A DNA stretch of 64,000 nt from Coriobacteriia bacterium (GCA_025361335.1 JANYAK010000003.1:47341-111340); one strand, 5' to 3'; shown: positions 34,123 to 44,283, numbered from the stretch's first letter. Numbers and translations are program-made. The notes: generated by a model from the letters alone, not told the origin.

Positions 34123-35897
34123 GTGGGCCCTCGCTTCTCATAGACCGTGTACCAGGGTCTCACCACACGAGTGATGTATCCCTTCTCGGCCACATACGTA
34201 CCCAGGGGATCGAACGCGGACTGCGTCCACCAGTAGTAGCGGTCCTCCACCACGATCTCGGGCGGGTCACGCTCGAGTCGGTTGGCCAGCTCCAGCCGCA
34301 GCGCCGTGACGCCGCCGATGCTCATCAGCGGGCTCGCCACCCGCCCCTGCGCGGCGAGGTACGCGCCCGGACACCATGTGTACACGAGGACCCGGTCGTT
34401 GCGGGCGGTGAGGCGCCCGAGATCGCTGACCAGGGTCTCGACGTAGTCGCGTCGGGCGGGCGTGGTCAGGAGGCCGTCCCACGGCCCCCCGCTCACGCGC
34501 GCGGTCAGCTCGGCGGGAACGTGGTCCTGAAACACCGCCTGCCACTGCAGCAACGCCATCCCCCCGGTCAGCAGGCCGACCATCGCGACGGCGACCCACC
34601 CACGCCATGCGGCGGGCTCGACGCGGCGGCCTCGGACCGGCAGAAGGGACGCCGGCCCGCGGCCGCGGATGAACCAGGTCGCCAGCAGCATGGTGGCCAC
34701 GAGCGCGGCCAGGAAGCCCTGGCCCGACACGCCGATGTTGATGTAGCTCGCGTACGAGACCGTGAGCCCGGCGACGATAGCCGGCACCGCCATGGTCAGC
34801 AGCACCAGGCGCGTGCGGACGGTGCGCGGCACGAGCAGGTACAGGACGAAGGCCAGGCTCCCGAGATAGGCGACGTAGCCGCTCTGCCACACCATCGGCC
34901 GCCACATCACGTGCCCCGGCACCCCGCCGAGGGCGGCCAGAGGGAGCAACGCGACGCAGGCGATGGCGAGGCGGGGCCGGACGCGGCGCAGGCCCAGCGC
35001 CGATAGCGCCAAGGCCAGGGGCACGGGCCACGAGTACACCACGGACGCCGGACGTGCGAGGACCATCGCCAGCTTCGCCAGGCCACCGCCCTCGCCGCCC
35101 GTCATCTCAGACATGCGCAGCACGTCCAGCGACGGACCGACGCCGGCCCATCCGGCATACGCCAGCATCGGCGTGACCACGATGGCGAGCCCGACGGCGG
35201 GCAGGAACGCGCGGCGCGCTCCGTGGCGGCGCTGCAGGACGAAGCCGAGGACGAGCACCTCACCGATCGCCGCGACGGCCAGCGGCGGGTACGCGACGGC
35301 GAACACCCCCGCCAGCGCCCCGGCTGCCAGCGCCGGCCCGGGACCGCTGCCCCGCATCCCCGCGCGCATGCCCCATGCGCACGACAACAGCAGCGCGAGC
35401 GCGCTCACGGAGTTGTAGCTCAGCCCCGACAGCCCCATGGGCGCGTAGAACACCAGAGGCAGCGCGAGCAGAGCCGCCCACCACCATCCCACGAGGTGCC
35501 GTAGCGCGACCACGAGGAATGCGAGCGCCACGAGGAGCACGAGCAGATACGCGAGACGCGCGAAGTGCACGATCCCCCTCGTCGATCCGACGATCGCGAG
35601 GAACGCCTTCACGGACAGGACCATGAGCAGACTACCGAACTGGTGCAGGCTGCGGTCGTCGACGATGGGCAGGTCCCCGCGCGCGAAACGGTAGGCGAAC
35701 GCGATGTAGTAGGCCTCGTCCTGAAGATCCACCCCGTACGACAGGTGGTGCAGGGCCATCGACAGGGCGGCCACGTATGCGGCCGCGAGAGCGAACCAGC
35801 GGGCGCGAGGAGCCCGGATGCCGAAGCGGCGCCGGTCGGGCGCGACCGTCACGCCATCGCTGCTCGCGGCGTCCCCAGCGCCGCCCGCTCCGCCCAA
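34119..35897 (-). CDS. GT39/ArnT-like membrane protein, probable lipid-linked sugar transferase
   Basis: 592 residues, about 11-12 membrane helices. The first outside loop has VDLQDEAYYIAFAYRFARGDLP, the acidic DE-xxY motif typical of the dolichyl/polyprenyl-phosphate-mannose transferase clan. The C-terminal ~100 residues are soluble (DYVETLVSDLGRLTARNDRVLVYTWCPGAYLAAQ), as in related proteins. Donor and acceptor unknown. The start appears to be TTG 35897, nine bases after GAGGG and just after the glyS stop; GTG 35852 is the alternative. Confidence 0.75.
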   Translation of the reverse strand: MGGAGGAGDAASSDGVTVAPDRRRFGIRAPRARWFALAAAYVAALSMALHHLSYGVDLQDEAYYIAFAYRFARGDLPIVDDRSLHQFGSLLMVLSVKAFLAIVGSTRGIVHFARLAYLLVLLVALAFLVVALRHLVGWWWAALLALPLVFYAPMGLSGLSYNSVSALALLLSCAWGMRAGMRGSGPGPALAAGALAGVFAVAYPPLAVAAIGEVLVLGFVLQRRHGARRAFLPAVGLAIVVTPMLAYAGWAGVGPSLDVLRMSEMTGGEGGGLAKLAMVLARPASVVYSWPVPLALALSALGLRRVRPRLAIACVALLPLAALGGVPGHVMWRPMVWQSGYVAYLGSLAFVLYLLVPRTVRTRLVLLTMAVPAIVAGLTVSYASYINIGVSGQGFLAALVATMLLATWFIRGRGPASLLPVRGRRVEPAAWRGWVAVAMVGLLTGGMALLQWQAVFQDHVPAELTARVSGGPWDGLLTTPARRDYVETLVSDLGRLTARNDRVLVYTWCPGAYLAAQGRVASPLMSIGGVTALRLELANRLERDPPEIVVEDRYYWWTQSAFDPLGTYVAEKGYITRVVRPWYTVYEKRGPT

Positions 35898-35903
35898 CGC
35901 CGA

Positions 35904-37979
35904 TCAGCCCTCGAGCATCGAGAGGTCCGCGAATCCGCTGAACAGTCCGACGGCGCGATTGAGCAGTGCGAGCCGGTTGTCCCGTACCTTCGGATCCGTA
36001 TCCATCACGAGCACCCCCTCGAAGAAGGAGTCCACCGGCCCGCGCAGGCCGGCAAGCACGCCCAGCGCGTCGTCGTAGTGCTCTTCGAGCACGAGCACGC
36101 GAGAGCGCCCCTCCGCCGCCTCGATCGCGTCGAACAGCGTGCGTTCCGCCTCGCCCATGATAGAGGCGTCCGGATCGGCACCCTTGGAAGCGTCGGCGAG
36201 GTTGGCGGCCCGCTTGAAGGCGACGAGCAGATCGGCTCCAGCCTCGGTCCCCCGGAAGACGGTGAGCGCCTCGCACCGCGCGAGCGCGTCGGCCGGATCG
36301 GAGAACGCTGTGGCCAGGACGGCCGACACGATGTCGTACGCGTGGCCGCGGTCCTTGAGGATGCCCTCCAAGCGACCCCGAAGGAACGCGGACACCGCGT
36401 CGCATGTCGCCCGCCTGTCGCCGACGGCCACGACGCCTTCGTATCCGTCCAGCGAAGCGCCGATCGCCTCGTCCAGGTCGATGCGCAGCCCGCCGTCGAG
36501 CACCATCGCCAGCACGCCGATCGAGCCGCGACGCAGGGCGTAGGGGTCCGCGGAGCCGGTCGGCGCCGCTCCTATCGCGAAGATGCCGCAGATGGTGTCG
36601 AGCTTGTCCGCGGCCGACACGAGCATCCCGGCCATCGTGGCGGGCAGCTCGTCGCCCGCGAACCTCGGCCGGTAGTGCTCGACGATGGCCTGCGCCACGC
36701 CCACGTCCTCGCCGCCTGCGAGCGCGTAGTAGCGCCCCATGACTCCCTGCAGCGTCGGGAACTCGACCACCGCGTGGCTCACGAGGTCCGCCTTGCACAG
36801 ATGGGCGGCCCGCATGGCCTGGGCGGCCGCGCCGGCGTCCGCCCCCGCCAGGGCCGCGAGGCGTCCCGTGAGAGCCTCCACGCGCCGCACCTTCTGCGCG
36901 AGCGTGCCCAGCTTCGCTTGGAAGACGATCGTGCTCAGGCGCTCGACCCACTCCTCCATCGGGACCTTGCGGTCCTCGGCGTAGAAGAAGGCGGCGTCCG
37001 ACAGACGGGCGCGGATGACACGCTCGTGGCCCGCGACAACGGCCTCGGTGCGGTCGGGGTCCCCGTTGTGGACGACCACGAAGGCGTTCATCAAAGCGCC
37101 TTCCGCGTCCTCGAGCGGGAAGTAGCGCTGGTGAGACTCCATGGCCGTCTCGAGGACCTCTCGTGGAACGGACAGGAAGTCCGCGTCGAACCGACCCACG
37201 CCGACGCTGGGCCATTCCACAAGGTTGATGACCTCCGCGCGTGTCTTGTCGGGCATCACCGCGCGGCCACCCGCCTTCGCGGAGGCAGCCGCGACGCCTT
37301 CGTCCACCCTTCGCGCACGCTTTTCGTGGTCGAACACGACATGGCCGTGCTCGGCCGCGGCCGCGTAGTCGGCGGCGGCCGCCAGTGAGAACGGGCCGGG
37401 CGACAGGAACCTGTGCCCCCATGTGGAGCGACCCGCCGTGAGCCCGGCGAAGCCGACCGGGACGACGTCCGAACCGAACAGCGCCAGCAGCCAGCGCACC
37501 GGGCGGATGAAGCGGGCTTCGCCGCTCCCCCACCTTTGGGACTTCGGCCAATCCAGGTCCGCGGCGAGCGATGCGAGCAGCTGAGGCAGCACGTCGGTCG
37601 CCGGCGCGGCGTCGACGTGCTTGAGCGCGTAGACGTACTCGCCGCCGCTGCCGCCGTCGCGCACGAGGTCCGTGACGGCGACGCCCTGACCGCGAGCGAA
37701 GCCCTCGGCCGCTCGCGTGGGCTCGCCGCTGTCGCCATAGGCGGCTTTGACGGACGGGCCCTTCACCCGCGAGTCCAACTCGTCCTGAAGCTCCGCCAGT
37801 CCGTCCACCACAAGGACCAGCCGGCGTGGAGAGCCGTACGCGTGGAGTTCCTCATACTGCAGCCGGTGCTCCTGAAGGCGACGGGCCGCACGCGCTCCCA
37901 ACTGCACGATCGCGTCGTAGAGGGCGGCGGAGGGGATCTCCTCGACGCCGATCTCGAACACCAGAAGGCGTCGATTCAC
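35904..37979 (-). CDS. glyS: Glycyl-tRNA synthetase beta subunit (GlyS)
   Basis: Beta chain of the alpha2-beta2 bacterial GlyRS; binds tRNA-Gly. 691 residues, standard length. Signatures: [16 protein letters not shown] at the start, [80 protein letters not shown] and [18 protein letters not shown]. The HD-like domain and the C-terminal anticodon-binding domain follow. Start GTG 37979, overlapping the glyQ stop (GTGA); the track start runs through the glyQ region in a wrong frame. Confidence 0.96.
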   Translation of the reverse strand: MNRRLLVFEIGVEEIPSAALYDAIVQLGARAARRLQEHRLQYEELHAYGSPRRLVLVVDGLAELQDELDSRVKGPSVKAAYGDSGEPTRAAEGFARGQGVAVTDLVRDGGSGGEYVYALKHVDAAPATDVLPQLLASLAADLDWPKSQRWGSGEARFIRPVRWLLALFGSDVVPVGFAGLTAGRSTWGHRFLSPGPFSLAAAADYAAAAEHGHVVFDHEKRARRVDEGVAAASAKAGGRAVMPDKTRAEVINLVEWPSVGVGRFDADFLSVPREVLETAMESHQRYFPLEDAEGALMNAFVVVHNGDPDRTEAVVAGHERVIRARLSDAAFFYAEDRKVPMEEWVERLSTIVFQAKLGTLAQKVRRVEALTGRLAALAGADAGAAAQAMRAAHLCKADLVSHAVVEFPTLQGVMGRYYALAGGEDVGVAQAIVEHYRPRFAGDELPATMAGMLVSAADKLDTICGIFAIGAAPTGSADPYALRRGSIGVLAMVLDGGLRIDLDEAIGASLDGYEGVVAVGDRRATCDAVSAFLRGRLEGILKDRGHAYDIVSAVLATAFSDPADALARCEALTVFRGTEAGADLLVAFKRAANLADASKGADPDASIMGEAERTLFDAIEAAEGRSRVLVLEEHYDDALGVLAGLRGPVDSFFEGVLVMDTDPKVRDNRLALLNRAVGLFSGFADLSMLEG

Positions 37980-38908
37980 AGCGCACCGCCTTCCGACCGA
38001 GAGGCGGCCGCGTCGGGCCCCGTCGCGACCGGCTGCGCAGGGGCCACGATGTCCATGTACGCCTCGGCGCACCCCTTCGCGAGCGCCCGTACGCGCCCTA
38101 TGAACGCAACGCGCTCCGTCACCGCGATGGCCCCACGGGCGTCGAGCAAGTTGAACGCGTGGCTGCACTTGAGGACGTAGTCGTAGGCGGGAAGAACGAC
38201 TCCCGCCTCCAACGTCCGGCGGCATTCCGCTTCGAACGTGTCGAAAAGGCCGCGCAGCATGGACGTGTCCGCGATCTCGAAGTTGTAGGCGCTGTACTGC
38301 TGCTCGTTGCGCAGGAACACGTCGCCGTACGTGAACGTCTGGCCATCGGGACCGATCGACCACACGATATCGTAGACCGAGTCGACGCCCTGGATATACA
38401 TGGTGAGCCGCTCGAGACCGTAGGTGATCTCGGCCGGCACGGGGCGGCAATCGAAACCCCCGACCTGCTGGAAGTACGTGAACTGGGTGACCTCCATGCC
38501 ATTGAGCCAGACCTCCCAGCCCAACCCCCAGGCGCCCAGGGTCGGCGACTCCCAGTCGTCCTCGACGAGACGCATGTCGTGCTGTGCGGGCTCGATCCCG
38601 ATGGCGCGGAGGCTGCCGAAGTACAGGTCGAGCACGTCGTCCGGAGAAGGCTTCAGGATCACCTGGAACTGGTAGTAGTGCTGCAGCCGGTTGGGATTCT
38701 CGCCATAGCGTCCGTCCGTGGGCCGCCTCGACGGCTGGACGTAGGCGGTGCGCCACGAGTCGGGTCCGAGAGCCCTCAGCGTGGTCGCCGGATGGAAGGT
38801 GCCCGCCCCTACCTCGGTGTCGTACGGCTGGAGCACGACGCAGCCCTGGTCGGCCCAGTATCGGGACAGCGACAAGATGACGTCTTGGAAGGTCAGCGGG
38901 GTAGCCAT
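37976..38908 (-). CDS. glyQ: Glycyl-tRNA synthetase alpha subunit (GlyQ)
   Basis: Catalytic alpha chain of tetrameric GlyRS; activates glycine with ATP. 310 residues. Very conserved: [73 protein letters not shown], and [33 protein letters not shown]. The C-terminal ~20 residues ([17 protein letters not shown]) are a lineage-specific tail. Start ATG 38908. Confidence 0.97.
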   Translation of the reverse strand: MATPLTFQDVILSLSRYWADQGCVVLQPYDTEVGAGTFHPATTLRALGPDSWRTAYVQPSRRPTDGRYGENPNRLQHYYQFQVILKPSPDDVLDLYFGSLRAIGIEPAQHDMRLVEDDWESPTLGAWGLGWEVWLNGMEVTQFTYFQQVGGFDCRPVPAEITYGLERLTMYIQGVDSVYDIVWSIGPDGQTFTYGDVFLRNEQQYSAYNFEIADTSMLRGLFDTFEAECRRTLEAGVVLPAYDYVLKCSHAFNLLDARGAIAVTERVAFIGRVRALAKGCAEAYMDIVAPAQPVATGPDAAASRSEGGAL

Positions 38909-38984
38909 CGGCCTGTTCTCGTCCTTCGCCCGGATGCGGTGGGTTTATGGTACACCAGCGGCCGCGCCGGCCGACCGGGGCACT

Positions 38985-39476
38985 CTAGCGTCGCGGGCCC
39001 GCAGACACGTGCGCCCGCAGCAGGTCCTCGAGCGCCGTGCGCTGGTCGGCGTCGAGGTCGGCCGTGCCCAGGGCGACGAACGTCCGCGCCGTGTTGTACA
39101 GCAGGTGCACACCACGCAGGCGACGCCATCGGATGAAGGTCCCCCAGTCGGCCCGCGTGTCCCCGCGCGGGAGCGCGAAGGCCAGCCCGATGTCGTCGGC
39201 GGTCACCGCCACGGGCACGAACAGGTCGCGCGCCGAGCGACGGTGGGTGCCCCCGAACGCAAGGGCCAGCGACAGGACGGGGATCCCGGGGAGAGCCGCG
39301 AGGAACGTCCACCCGTACGAGATGAGCACCCGCGCGCCCGACACGCCCCCGACCAGCAGGAGGACGGGCCCGGCCGACATGACCGCCAGCACCACCGGGT
39401 TCGCCAGCGTCCCCGCGGCCAGCGCGAGGGTCAGGCCCGCACGGCTCAGCCGCGACTCGAACTCGACGGCCGGCAC
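38985..39476 (-). CDS. YcxB-like small membrane protein
   Basis: 163 residues with two close membrane helices (~residues 14-70) followed by a soluble ~85-residue domain, VPVAVTADDIGLAFALPRGDTRADWGTFIRWRRLRGVHLLYNTARTFVALGTADLDADQRTALEDLLRAH, which fits the YcxB-like C-terminal pattern. Function of that family is unknown. GTG 39476 is chosen since AGGGGG lies eight bases upstream; GTG 39482 overlaps the recO stop but is too close to that site. Confidence 0.75.
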   Translation of the reverse strand: MPAVEFESRLSRAGLTLALAAGTLANPVVLAVMSAGPVLLLVGGVSGARVLISYGWTFLAALPGIPVLSLALAFGGTHRRSARDLFVPVAVTADDIGLAFALPRGDTRADWGTFIRWRRLRGVHLLYNTARTFVALGTADLDADQRTALEDLLRAHVSAGPRR

Positions 39477-39478
39477 GG

Positions 39479-40225
39479 TCACATCCCCCTCATGTAGAGC
39501 TCGAGAGCCTTCAGTTTGGCGGGCACGTGCCACCCGACGTAGGCCACGACGAGGCGCAGGACGTCCTCGCACAGGTCATCGGGCACGCCGAGAGCGGGGA
39601 CGTCCGCCATGCGGGAACGCAGAAGCGCCCGCATGACGGCCAGTGAGTCCGCGGACAGGTGCCGCGCGGTCGGGTCCTGCGGCGCGCACCCGGCGCACAA
39701 CACGCCGCCGCTCCGTGGTGAGAACACCACGTCGCCCTCGGGTTCGCGGCCGCATGAGGCGCACCCCTCGAGAGTCGGCCGGTACCCATGCATGGCGAGC
39801 GCCTTGAGTAGGAACGCCGCCAGAAGGAGCCTCATGGACTCGGGCGGCGCGACCTCCATCACGTCCAGGGTGACGCACGACATCTCGAACAGCTGGGGCT
39901 CGCCTTGCCCCTCGACGCTGATCTTGTCGAGCAGGTCGGCCACCGCGCCCGCGGCGGACACGCGATCCAGGTTCCGACGGATCCTGTCGTGGCTCGCGAC
40001 CATCTGGGCCTCGGAGATGGTCTCGAGGTTCCTCCCGCTGTGCAGGAGCAGGTCCAGCACGGAAAGGGGCTCGACGCGGCCTCCGATCCGGCTTCTGGGA
40101 TTGCGAGCGCCCTTCGCGACGGCGCGCACCTGCCGACCGTCGGATGCCATCATCGTGAGGATGAAGTCGGCCTCGCCGAGCTTCGTCTTGCGCAGCACGA
40201 GGGCGCGCAGCGGATACGCGGGCAC
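39479..40225 (-). CDS. recO: DNA repair protein RecO
   Basis: Recombination mediator that helps load RecA with RecR. 248 residues: an N-terminal OB fold (YPLRALVLRKTKLGEADFILTMMASDGRQVRAVAKGARNPRSRIGGRVEPLSVLDLLLHSGRNLETISEAQMV) and a C-terminal helical domain with four zinc-binding cysteines (CASCGREPEGDVVFSPRSGGVLCAGC). Start GTG 40225, one base past the deoC stop. RecO next to era is a frequent bacterial arrangement. Confidence 0.94.
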   Translation of the reverse strand: MPAYPLRALVLRKTKLGEADFILTMMASDGRQVRAVAKGARNPRSRIGGRVEPLSVLDLLLHSGRNLETISEAQMVASHDRIRRNLDRVSAAGAVADLLDKISVEGQGEPQLFEMSCVTLDVMEVAPPESMRLLLAAFLLKALAMHGYRPTLEGCASCGREPEGDVVFSPRSGGVLCAGCAPQDPTARHLSADSLAVMRALLRSRMADVPALGVPDDLCEDVLRLVVAYVGWHVPAKLKALELYMRGM

Positions 40226-40226
40226 G

Positions 40227-40943
40227 TCAGTAGCCGGCGCCCCCCCGCGGCGCAGTCCCCGCGGGCCCGGTCAGCGCGGCCAGTATCTCGCGTCCCGACG
40301 AGGTGCCGATGCGCGTGGCGCCGGCCTCGATCATCGCGAGAGCGGTCGCGAGGTCGCGGATACCGCCCGCCGCCTTGATCCCGGCCCCGTCACCGACCGC
40401 GGCGCGCATGAGCCGCACGTCCTCGACGCTCGCGCCGCGCGGCCCGAAGCCCGTCGACGTCTTCACGTAGTGGGCGCCCGCTGACACGGCCAGCCCGCAT
40501 GCGCGCGTGATCTGCTCGGGGGTCAGGTATCCCGTCTCGAGGATGACCTTCAAAGACGCGCGTCCCCGGGACGTGTCATGCACGGCCAGTGCCACCGAAG
40601 CGATGTCGTCGAGTACGACCGCGTCCTCATCATCCAGCAGGGCGCCGACGTTCATGACCATGTCGATCTCGGCGGCTCCCAGCTCGACGAGGCGCGCGGC
40701 CTCCGCGACCTTCGTCTCGGTCAGCGAGTACCCCAGCGGGAACCCGACGACCGCGCACACCCTCGTACGGCGCCCGGCCAGGGATTCGGCCGCCAGCGGA
40801 ACCAGGAACGGCGACACGCACAGCGTGGCGAACCCTTCGTCCCGATTCGACTCCATCCACGCCGCGGCGGCGACACGGCCGATGGTGGGCTTGAGCATCG
40901 TCTGGTCCAGCATCGCCGCCAGCGCGTCTCTATCCATCACCAT
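40227..40943 (-). CDS. deoC: Deoxyribose-phosphate aldolase (DeoC)
   Basis: Splits 2-deoxyribose-5-phosphate into glyceraldehyde-3-phosphate and acetaldehyde in nucleoside salvage. 238 residues, class I aldolase barrel. Active-site lysine in HYVKTSTGFGPRGAS (Schiff base), second Lys in GIKAAGGIRD, plus KVILETGYLT and VVGFPLGYSLTETK. Several starts lie in a GTGATGGTGATG run; ATG 40943 is best placed after AGGGG. It overlaps era and pairs functionally with cdd two genes upstream. Confidence 0.95.
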   Translation of the reverse strand: MVMDRDALAAMLDQTMLKPTIGRVAAAAWMESNRDEGFATLCVSPFLVPLAAESLAGRRTRVCAVVGFPLGYSLTETKVAEAARLVELGAAEIDMVMNVGALLDDEDAVVLDDIASVALAVHDTSRGRASLKVILETGYLTPEQITRACGLAVSAGAHYVKTSTGFGPRGASVEDVRLMRAAVGDGAGIKAAGGIRDLATALAMIEAGATRIGTSSGREILAALTGPAGTAPRGGAGY

Positions 40944-41878
40944 CACGACCCCTCTCCGTAGCCGAAACGCTCGATCTGCGTGGCGTCGCGGCGCCAGTCC
41001 TTCTTGACCCTCACCTGCAGATCGAGGAAGACCTTCGTGCCGAGCAGACGCTCGAGATCCGCCCGCGAGTCCGTCCCGACAGCGCGGATTCCCTCTCCGC
41101 CCGCACCGATGATGATGCCCTTCTGGGACTCCCGCTCGACGTGGATCGCCGCCACCACGGTCGTCATGCCCTTCTTCTTGTCGAGGCGGACATCCTCGAT
41201 GGACACCCCGACGGCGTGCGGGATCTCGTCCCGGGTCCGGAGAAGGACCTTCTCACGGATGAACTCGGCCAGCATGACCTCGAGCGGCTGGTCCGTGGCC
41301 ATGTCGCGAGGGAAGAAGCGAGGCCCGGTCGGCAGTAGGCGCGTCACCGTTGCGAGGAAGCCCTCGACGTTGAACCCCTCGAGAGCCGACACCACGACCT
41401 CGTCGTCGAAGTCGGCCAGCCCCCGCGCCGCGGCGAGTCGGTCCTCGATCGGCGCGGGGTGTCGCAAGTCCGCCTTCGTAAGGACGAGGACCTTGCGAGC
41501 GTGGGCCGAGGCGACGTGGCGAGCGACCCAGCGGTCGCCTTCGCCTACGGACTTCGTGGAGTCGATGACGAGACACGCCACATCGACGTCGGCCAGCGCC
41601 CGCAGGGCCGCGCGGTTGAGCTGCTCCCCCAGTGCGTCGATCGGCTTGTGCAGGCCGGGCGTGTCGACGAAGACGACCTGCGCTTCATCGGTGTCGACGA
41701 TCGCGCGCAGGCGGTGCCGGGTCGTCTGCGGCTTGTCGGACACGATGGCGACCTTCTCGCCGGCCAGAGCGTTGACGAGCGTCGACTTGCCCGCGTTCGG
41801 ACGTCCGACGAGGGCCACGAACCCGCTTCGCACCTCACCACGCGGCATGGAGCCGCGGGCCGAGCGGGGTTCACTCAT
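40943..41878 (-). CDS. era: GTPase Era
   Basis: Ribosome-assembly GTPase that binds the 3' end of 16S rRNA. 311 residues: G1 GRPNAGKST, G2 region KPQTTRHRLRAI, G3 DTPGLH, G4 TKAD, G5 VSALEG; C-terminal KH domain with the motif IIIGAGGEGIRAVGTDSRADLERLLGTKVFLDLQVRVKKDWR. The N-terminus has a ~16-residue extension (MSEPRSARGSMPRGEVRS). Start ATG 41878, eight bases overlap with cdd. Confidence 0.96.
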   Translation of the reverse strand: MSEPRSARGSMPRGEVRSGFVALVGRPNAGKSTLVNALAGEKVAIVSDKPQTTRHRLRAIVDTDEAQVVFVDTPGLHKPIDALGEQLNRAALRALADVDVACLVIDSTKSVGEGDRWVARHVASAHARKVLVLTKADLRHPAPIEDRLAAARGLADFDDEVVVSALEGFNVEGFLATVTRLLPTGPRFFPRDMATDQPLEVMLAEFIREKVLLRTRDEIPHAVGVSIEDVRLDKKKGMTTVVAAIHVERESQKGIIIGAGGEGIRAVGTDSRADLERLLGTKVFLDLQVRVKKDWRRDATQIERFGYGEGS

Positions 41879-42296
41879 CGGATGAGTGGTCCTGATCGAG
41901 ATAGCCCCGAACGAACGCCTCGGGCAGCAGCTCGCCCAGCGTCATCACCATGACCGCGTCGGTGGCGCCCCCCATGACGACCCGCAGGTCGGGATTGAAC
42001 TCCGCCAGGAACTGGCGACACGCTCCGCAGGGTACCGTCGGCGCGTCCGAGTCTCCCACGATCGCTATCGCGTCGAACCACCGCTGACCGTGCATGACCG
42101 CGTGGAGAGCCGCCGAGCGCTCTGCGCAGATCGTCGACCCGTACGCGGCGTTCTCGACATTGCAGCCCTGATAGATGTCCCCTCCGGCGAAGACCGCCGC
42201 CCCGACCCTGAAGTCGGAATAGGGCGCGTACGCCTTGTCCTTCGCCTCGCGAGCGAAGGCCAGAAGAGCCAGGTCGGCGCTGGTCGGTTCCGTCAC
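41871..42296 (-). CDS. cdd: Cytidine deaminase (Cdd)
   Basis: Zinc enzyme that converts cytidine and deoxycytidine to uridine forms. 141 residues, homotetrameric type. Zinc and catalytic residues in TICAERSAALHAV (CAE) and VPCGACRQFLAEF (PCxxC), and substrate loop GCNVENAAYG. Start GTG 42296, GTGA overlap with the CBS-domain gene. The C-terminal ~10 residues (YLDQDHSSDE) are acidic and extra. Confidence 0.95.
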   Translation of the reverse strand: MTEPTSADLALLAFAREAKDKAYAPYSDFRVGAAVFAGGDIYQGCNVENAAYGSTICAERSAALHAVMHGQRWFDAIAIVGDSDAPTVPCGACRQFLAEFNPDLRVVMGGATDAVMVMTLGELLPEAFVRGYLDQDHSSDE

Positions 42297-43570
42297 GATG
42301 TCGCCTCCCCGTCGCTTCCCCGCGTTGCCGGCTCGATGACGATCCGCCGGACGCGATTGCCCTCCCTGTCGGCCACGGTTATGCGCAGCCCCTCGACCTC
42401 GACGGATTCGCCGACCTCGGGGATGTGCCCCGCCAGCTCGGAGACCAGGCCGCCTGCCGTGTCCGCCTCGACCTCGAACGCCGTGCCGAGCAAGTCGTTG
42501 AACTCGTCCATGGGCAGCCGCGCATCAAGGGAGTACCTACCCTCCCCCATGTCCGTGATCAGATCGACCTGGTGGTCATACTCGTCGTATATCTCGCCCA
42601 CGATCTCCTCGACCAGGTCCTCGATCGTCACGATACCGGCCGTCCCCCCGTACTCGTCTAGAACGAGCGCGATGTGGGTGCGGTGACGCATCTCGCGCAG
42701 AAGCTCCTCGACCGGCTTCGTCTCCGGGACGAACAGCGCCTCGCGCATGTGGTCCGTGACGCTCCGGCCGCACGACGCGTCCCCGACGCAGCGCAGGAGG
42801 TCCTTGGCGTAGAGCACTCCGCGCACGTCATCCAGCGTGTCGTGGAACACCGGGACCCGCGAGAACCCCGCCTCCCTGACGGTCCTGACGGCGTCCTCGA
42901 TGGTGGCCGTGTCCTCCAAAGCGACGATATCCGTTCGGGGCACCATGACCTCTCGAACGATCTTGCCCCCCAGGTCTGACACGGCGTCCCGCAACTCCTC
43001 CGACGATACCCGCCCGTCAGCCGAATCTTCGACCGCACGGGCCTCGTCCGCTTCGACCCAGGGAACCTCAGGGGCGCGCTCGTCCGAGATCAGCGAGACC
43101 ACCCAGCGCCAGGGCGCCGAGAGGACCTTGGCCAGAGGGAATGCGACCAGCCCGATGCGGGAGGCCACGGGGGCCACGGCCAGACCCGTGTCCTCGGGGT
43201 TGGCCCCCGCGAGCGCGCGGGGCAGAGCCTCACCGAACACGAACACGACTATCGCCGACAACAGAGTCGCGGCCACCGCGTGAACCCACGGGAACGTGGC
43301 GGGCCAGGCCCTCAGGGCGGCCCACATCGCGGCCGCGCTGACCGTGGCGAACGCGTTGCCGGAGACGAGCGCATGCACGGCTGAGACGCGGCCGGGCCGC
43401 TCGGCCAAGGCATCCAGTGCGCGCGCTCCACGGGCGCCTGACTCCGCGAGCCGGCGTATCCGCCCGCGACCCAGCAGGCGGACTGAGGCGTCCGCCGCGG
43501 CGGTGAAGGCCGAGCCCGCCACGGCCAGGACCGTGACGAAGGCTACGACCAGAACATCGACTGCGGTCAT
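42293..43570 (-). CDS. CorC/HlyC-type CNNM-CBS membrane protein
   Basis: 425 residues. N-terminal CNNM (DUF21) membrane domain with three to four helices, a CBS pair (VMVPRTDIVALEDTATIEDAVRTVREAGFSRVPVFHDTLDDVRGVLYAKDLL ... DEYGGTAGIVTIEDLVEEIVGEI) and a C-terminal CorC domain (YSLDARLPMDEFNDLLGT ... DREGNRVRRIVIEP). Related proteins work in Mg2+ or Co2+ efflux; some are linked to ribosome maturation through their ybeY/era neighbourhood. Start ATG 43570 overlapping the DgkA-PAP2 stop. Confidence 0.9.
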   Translation of the reverse strand: MTAVDVLVVAFVTVLAVAGSAFTAAADASVRLLGRGRIRRLAESGARGARALDALAERPGRVSAVHALVSGNAFATVSAAAMWAALRAWPATFPWVHAVAATLLSAIVVFVFGEALPRALAGANPEDTGLAVAPVASRIGLVAFPLAKVLSAPWRWVVSLISDERAPEVPWVEADEARAVEDSADGRVSSEELRDAVSDLGGKIVREVMVPRTDIVALEDTATIEDAVRTVREAGFSRVPVFHDTLDDVRGVLYAKDLLRCVGDASCGRSVTDHMREALFVPETKPVEELLREMRHRTHIALVLDEYGGTAGIVTIEDLVEEIVGEIYDEYDHQVDLITDMGEGRYSLDARLPMDEFNDLLGTAFEVEADTAGGLVSELAGHIPEVGESVEVEGLRITVADREGNRVRRIVIEPATRGSDGEATS

Positions 43571-44271
43571 CACCTCAAGAATACCTGAAACACGGCGGTG
43601 GTCAGCAGGAAGCCGAGAAGAGCGCCGAGCACGGTCTGCGGGATGGTGTGCGCGTTGGTCTCGACGCGGCTCTGGCCGACCAGCGCCGCGATGAACATGG
43701 CGAGGATGAAAGCCTTCGCCGACTGCGTCGCGTAGCCGACCGCGGTGGCCAGCGAGACCGCGAGCGCGGTGTGCCCCGACGGCCACCCTCCCCGCACGAA
43801 CGTGGACTCGTGGGTGAGCGCCTTGAGCACGACCACGGCGAGCGCCGTGAGCGTGACGGCGATGAGGGTCACCGTGGGCGGAGACGCGCGCACTGCGGAC
43901 AGGAGCCGCTGGGTCACCGGCGTGAGCCTGGCGAAGAAGACCACGTATCCCACCGCCGCGGCGTTCACGGAAGCGACCAGGACCGCGCCGGCCGCCACGT
44001 CCTTCGCGGTCTTGGCCATCGGGTCGAAGCTCTCGACGGCGAGGTCGACAGCCGTCTCCAATGCCGTGTTGGCCAGCTCGGTCACGATCACGAGAGCGAT
44101 GGCGAACAGCAGCGCGACGAGCTCGAGTCCGGTCACACGGAAGACCAGCGCCGCGATCAGCACGATGGCGGCCGCGAGCGCGTGCAGGCGCATGTTCCTC
44201 TGGGTGCGCAGGGCGAAGACGATGCCTTGGATGGCGAAGTCCAAGCTCCACACCAGGGAGCGACTGCGCAC
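43570..44271 (-). CDS. Diacylglycerol/undecaprenol kinase (DgkA) fused to a PAP2 phosphatase domain
   Basis: 233 residues, all membrane. Residues 1-115 are a Gram-positive-type DgkA/undecaprenol kinase (NMRLHALAA ... VTELANTALETAVDLAVE ... AKTAKDVAAGAVLVASVNAAAVGYVVF). Residues ~150-233 are a PAP2-type phosphatase (GGWPSGHTALAVSLATAV ... ALVGQSRVETNAHTIPQTVLGALLGF; the SGH and SRVxxxxHT motifs). One chain thus has a lipid kinase and a lipid phosphate phosphatase, able in principle to cycle undecaprenol phosphate. Start GTG 44271, weak ribosome site. Confidence 0.88.
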   Translation of the reverse strand: MRSRSLVWSLDFAIQGIVFALRTQRNMRLHALAAAIVLIAALVFRVTGLELVALLFAIALVIVTELANTALETAVDLAVESFDPMAKTAKDVAAGAVLVASVNAAAVGYVVFFARLTPVTQRLLSAVRASPPTVTLIAVTLTALAVVVLKALTHESTFVRGGWPSGHTALAVSLATAVGYATQSAKAFILAMFIAALVGQSRVETNAHTIPQTVLGALLGFLLTTAVFQVFLR

Positions 44272-44283
44272 GCCAGCGACCCG

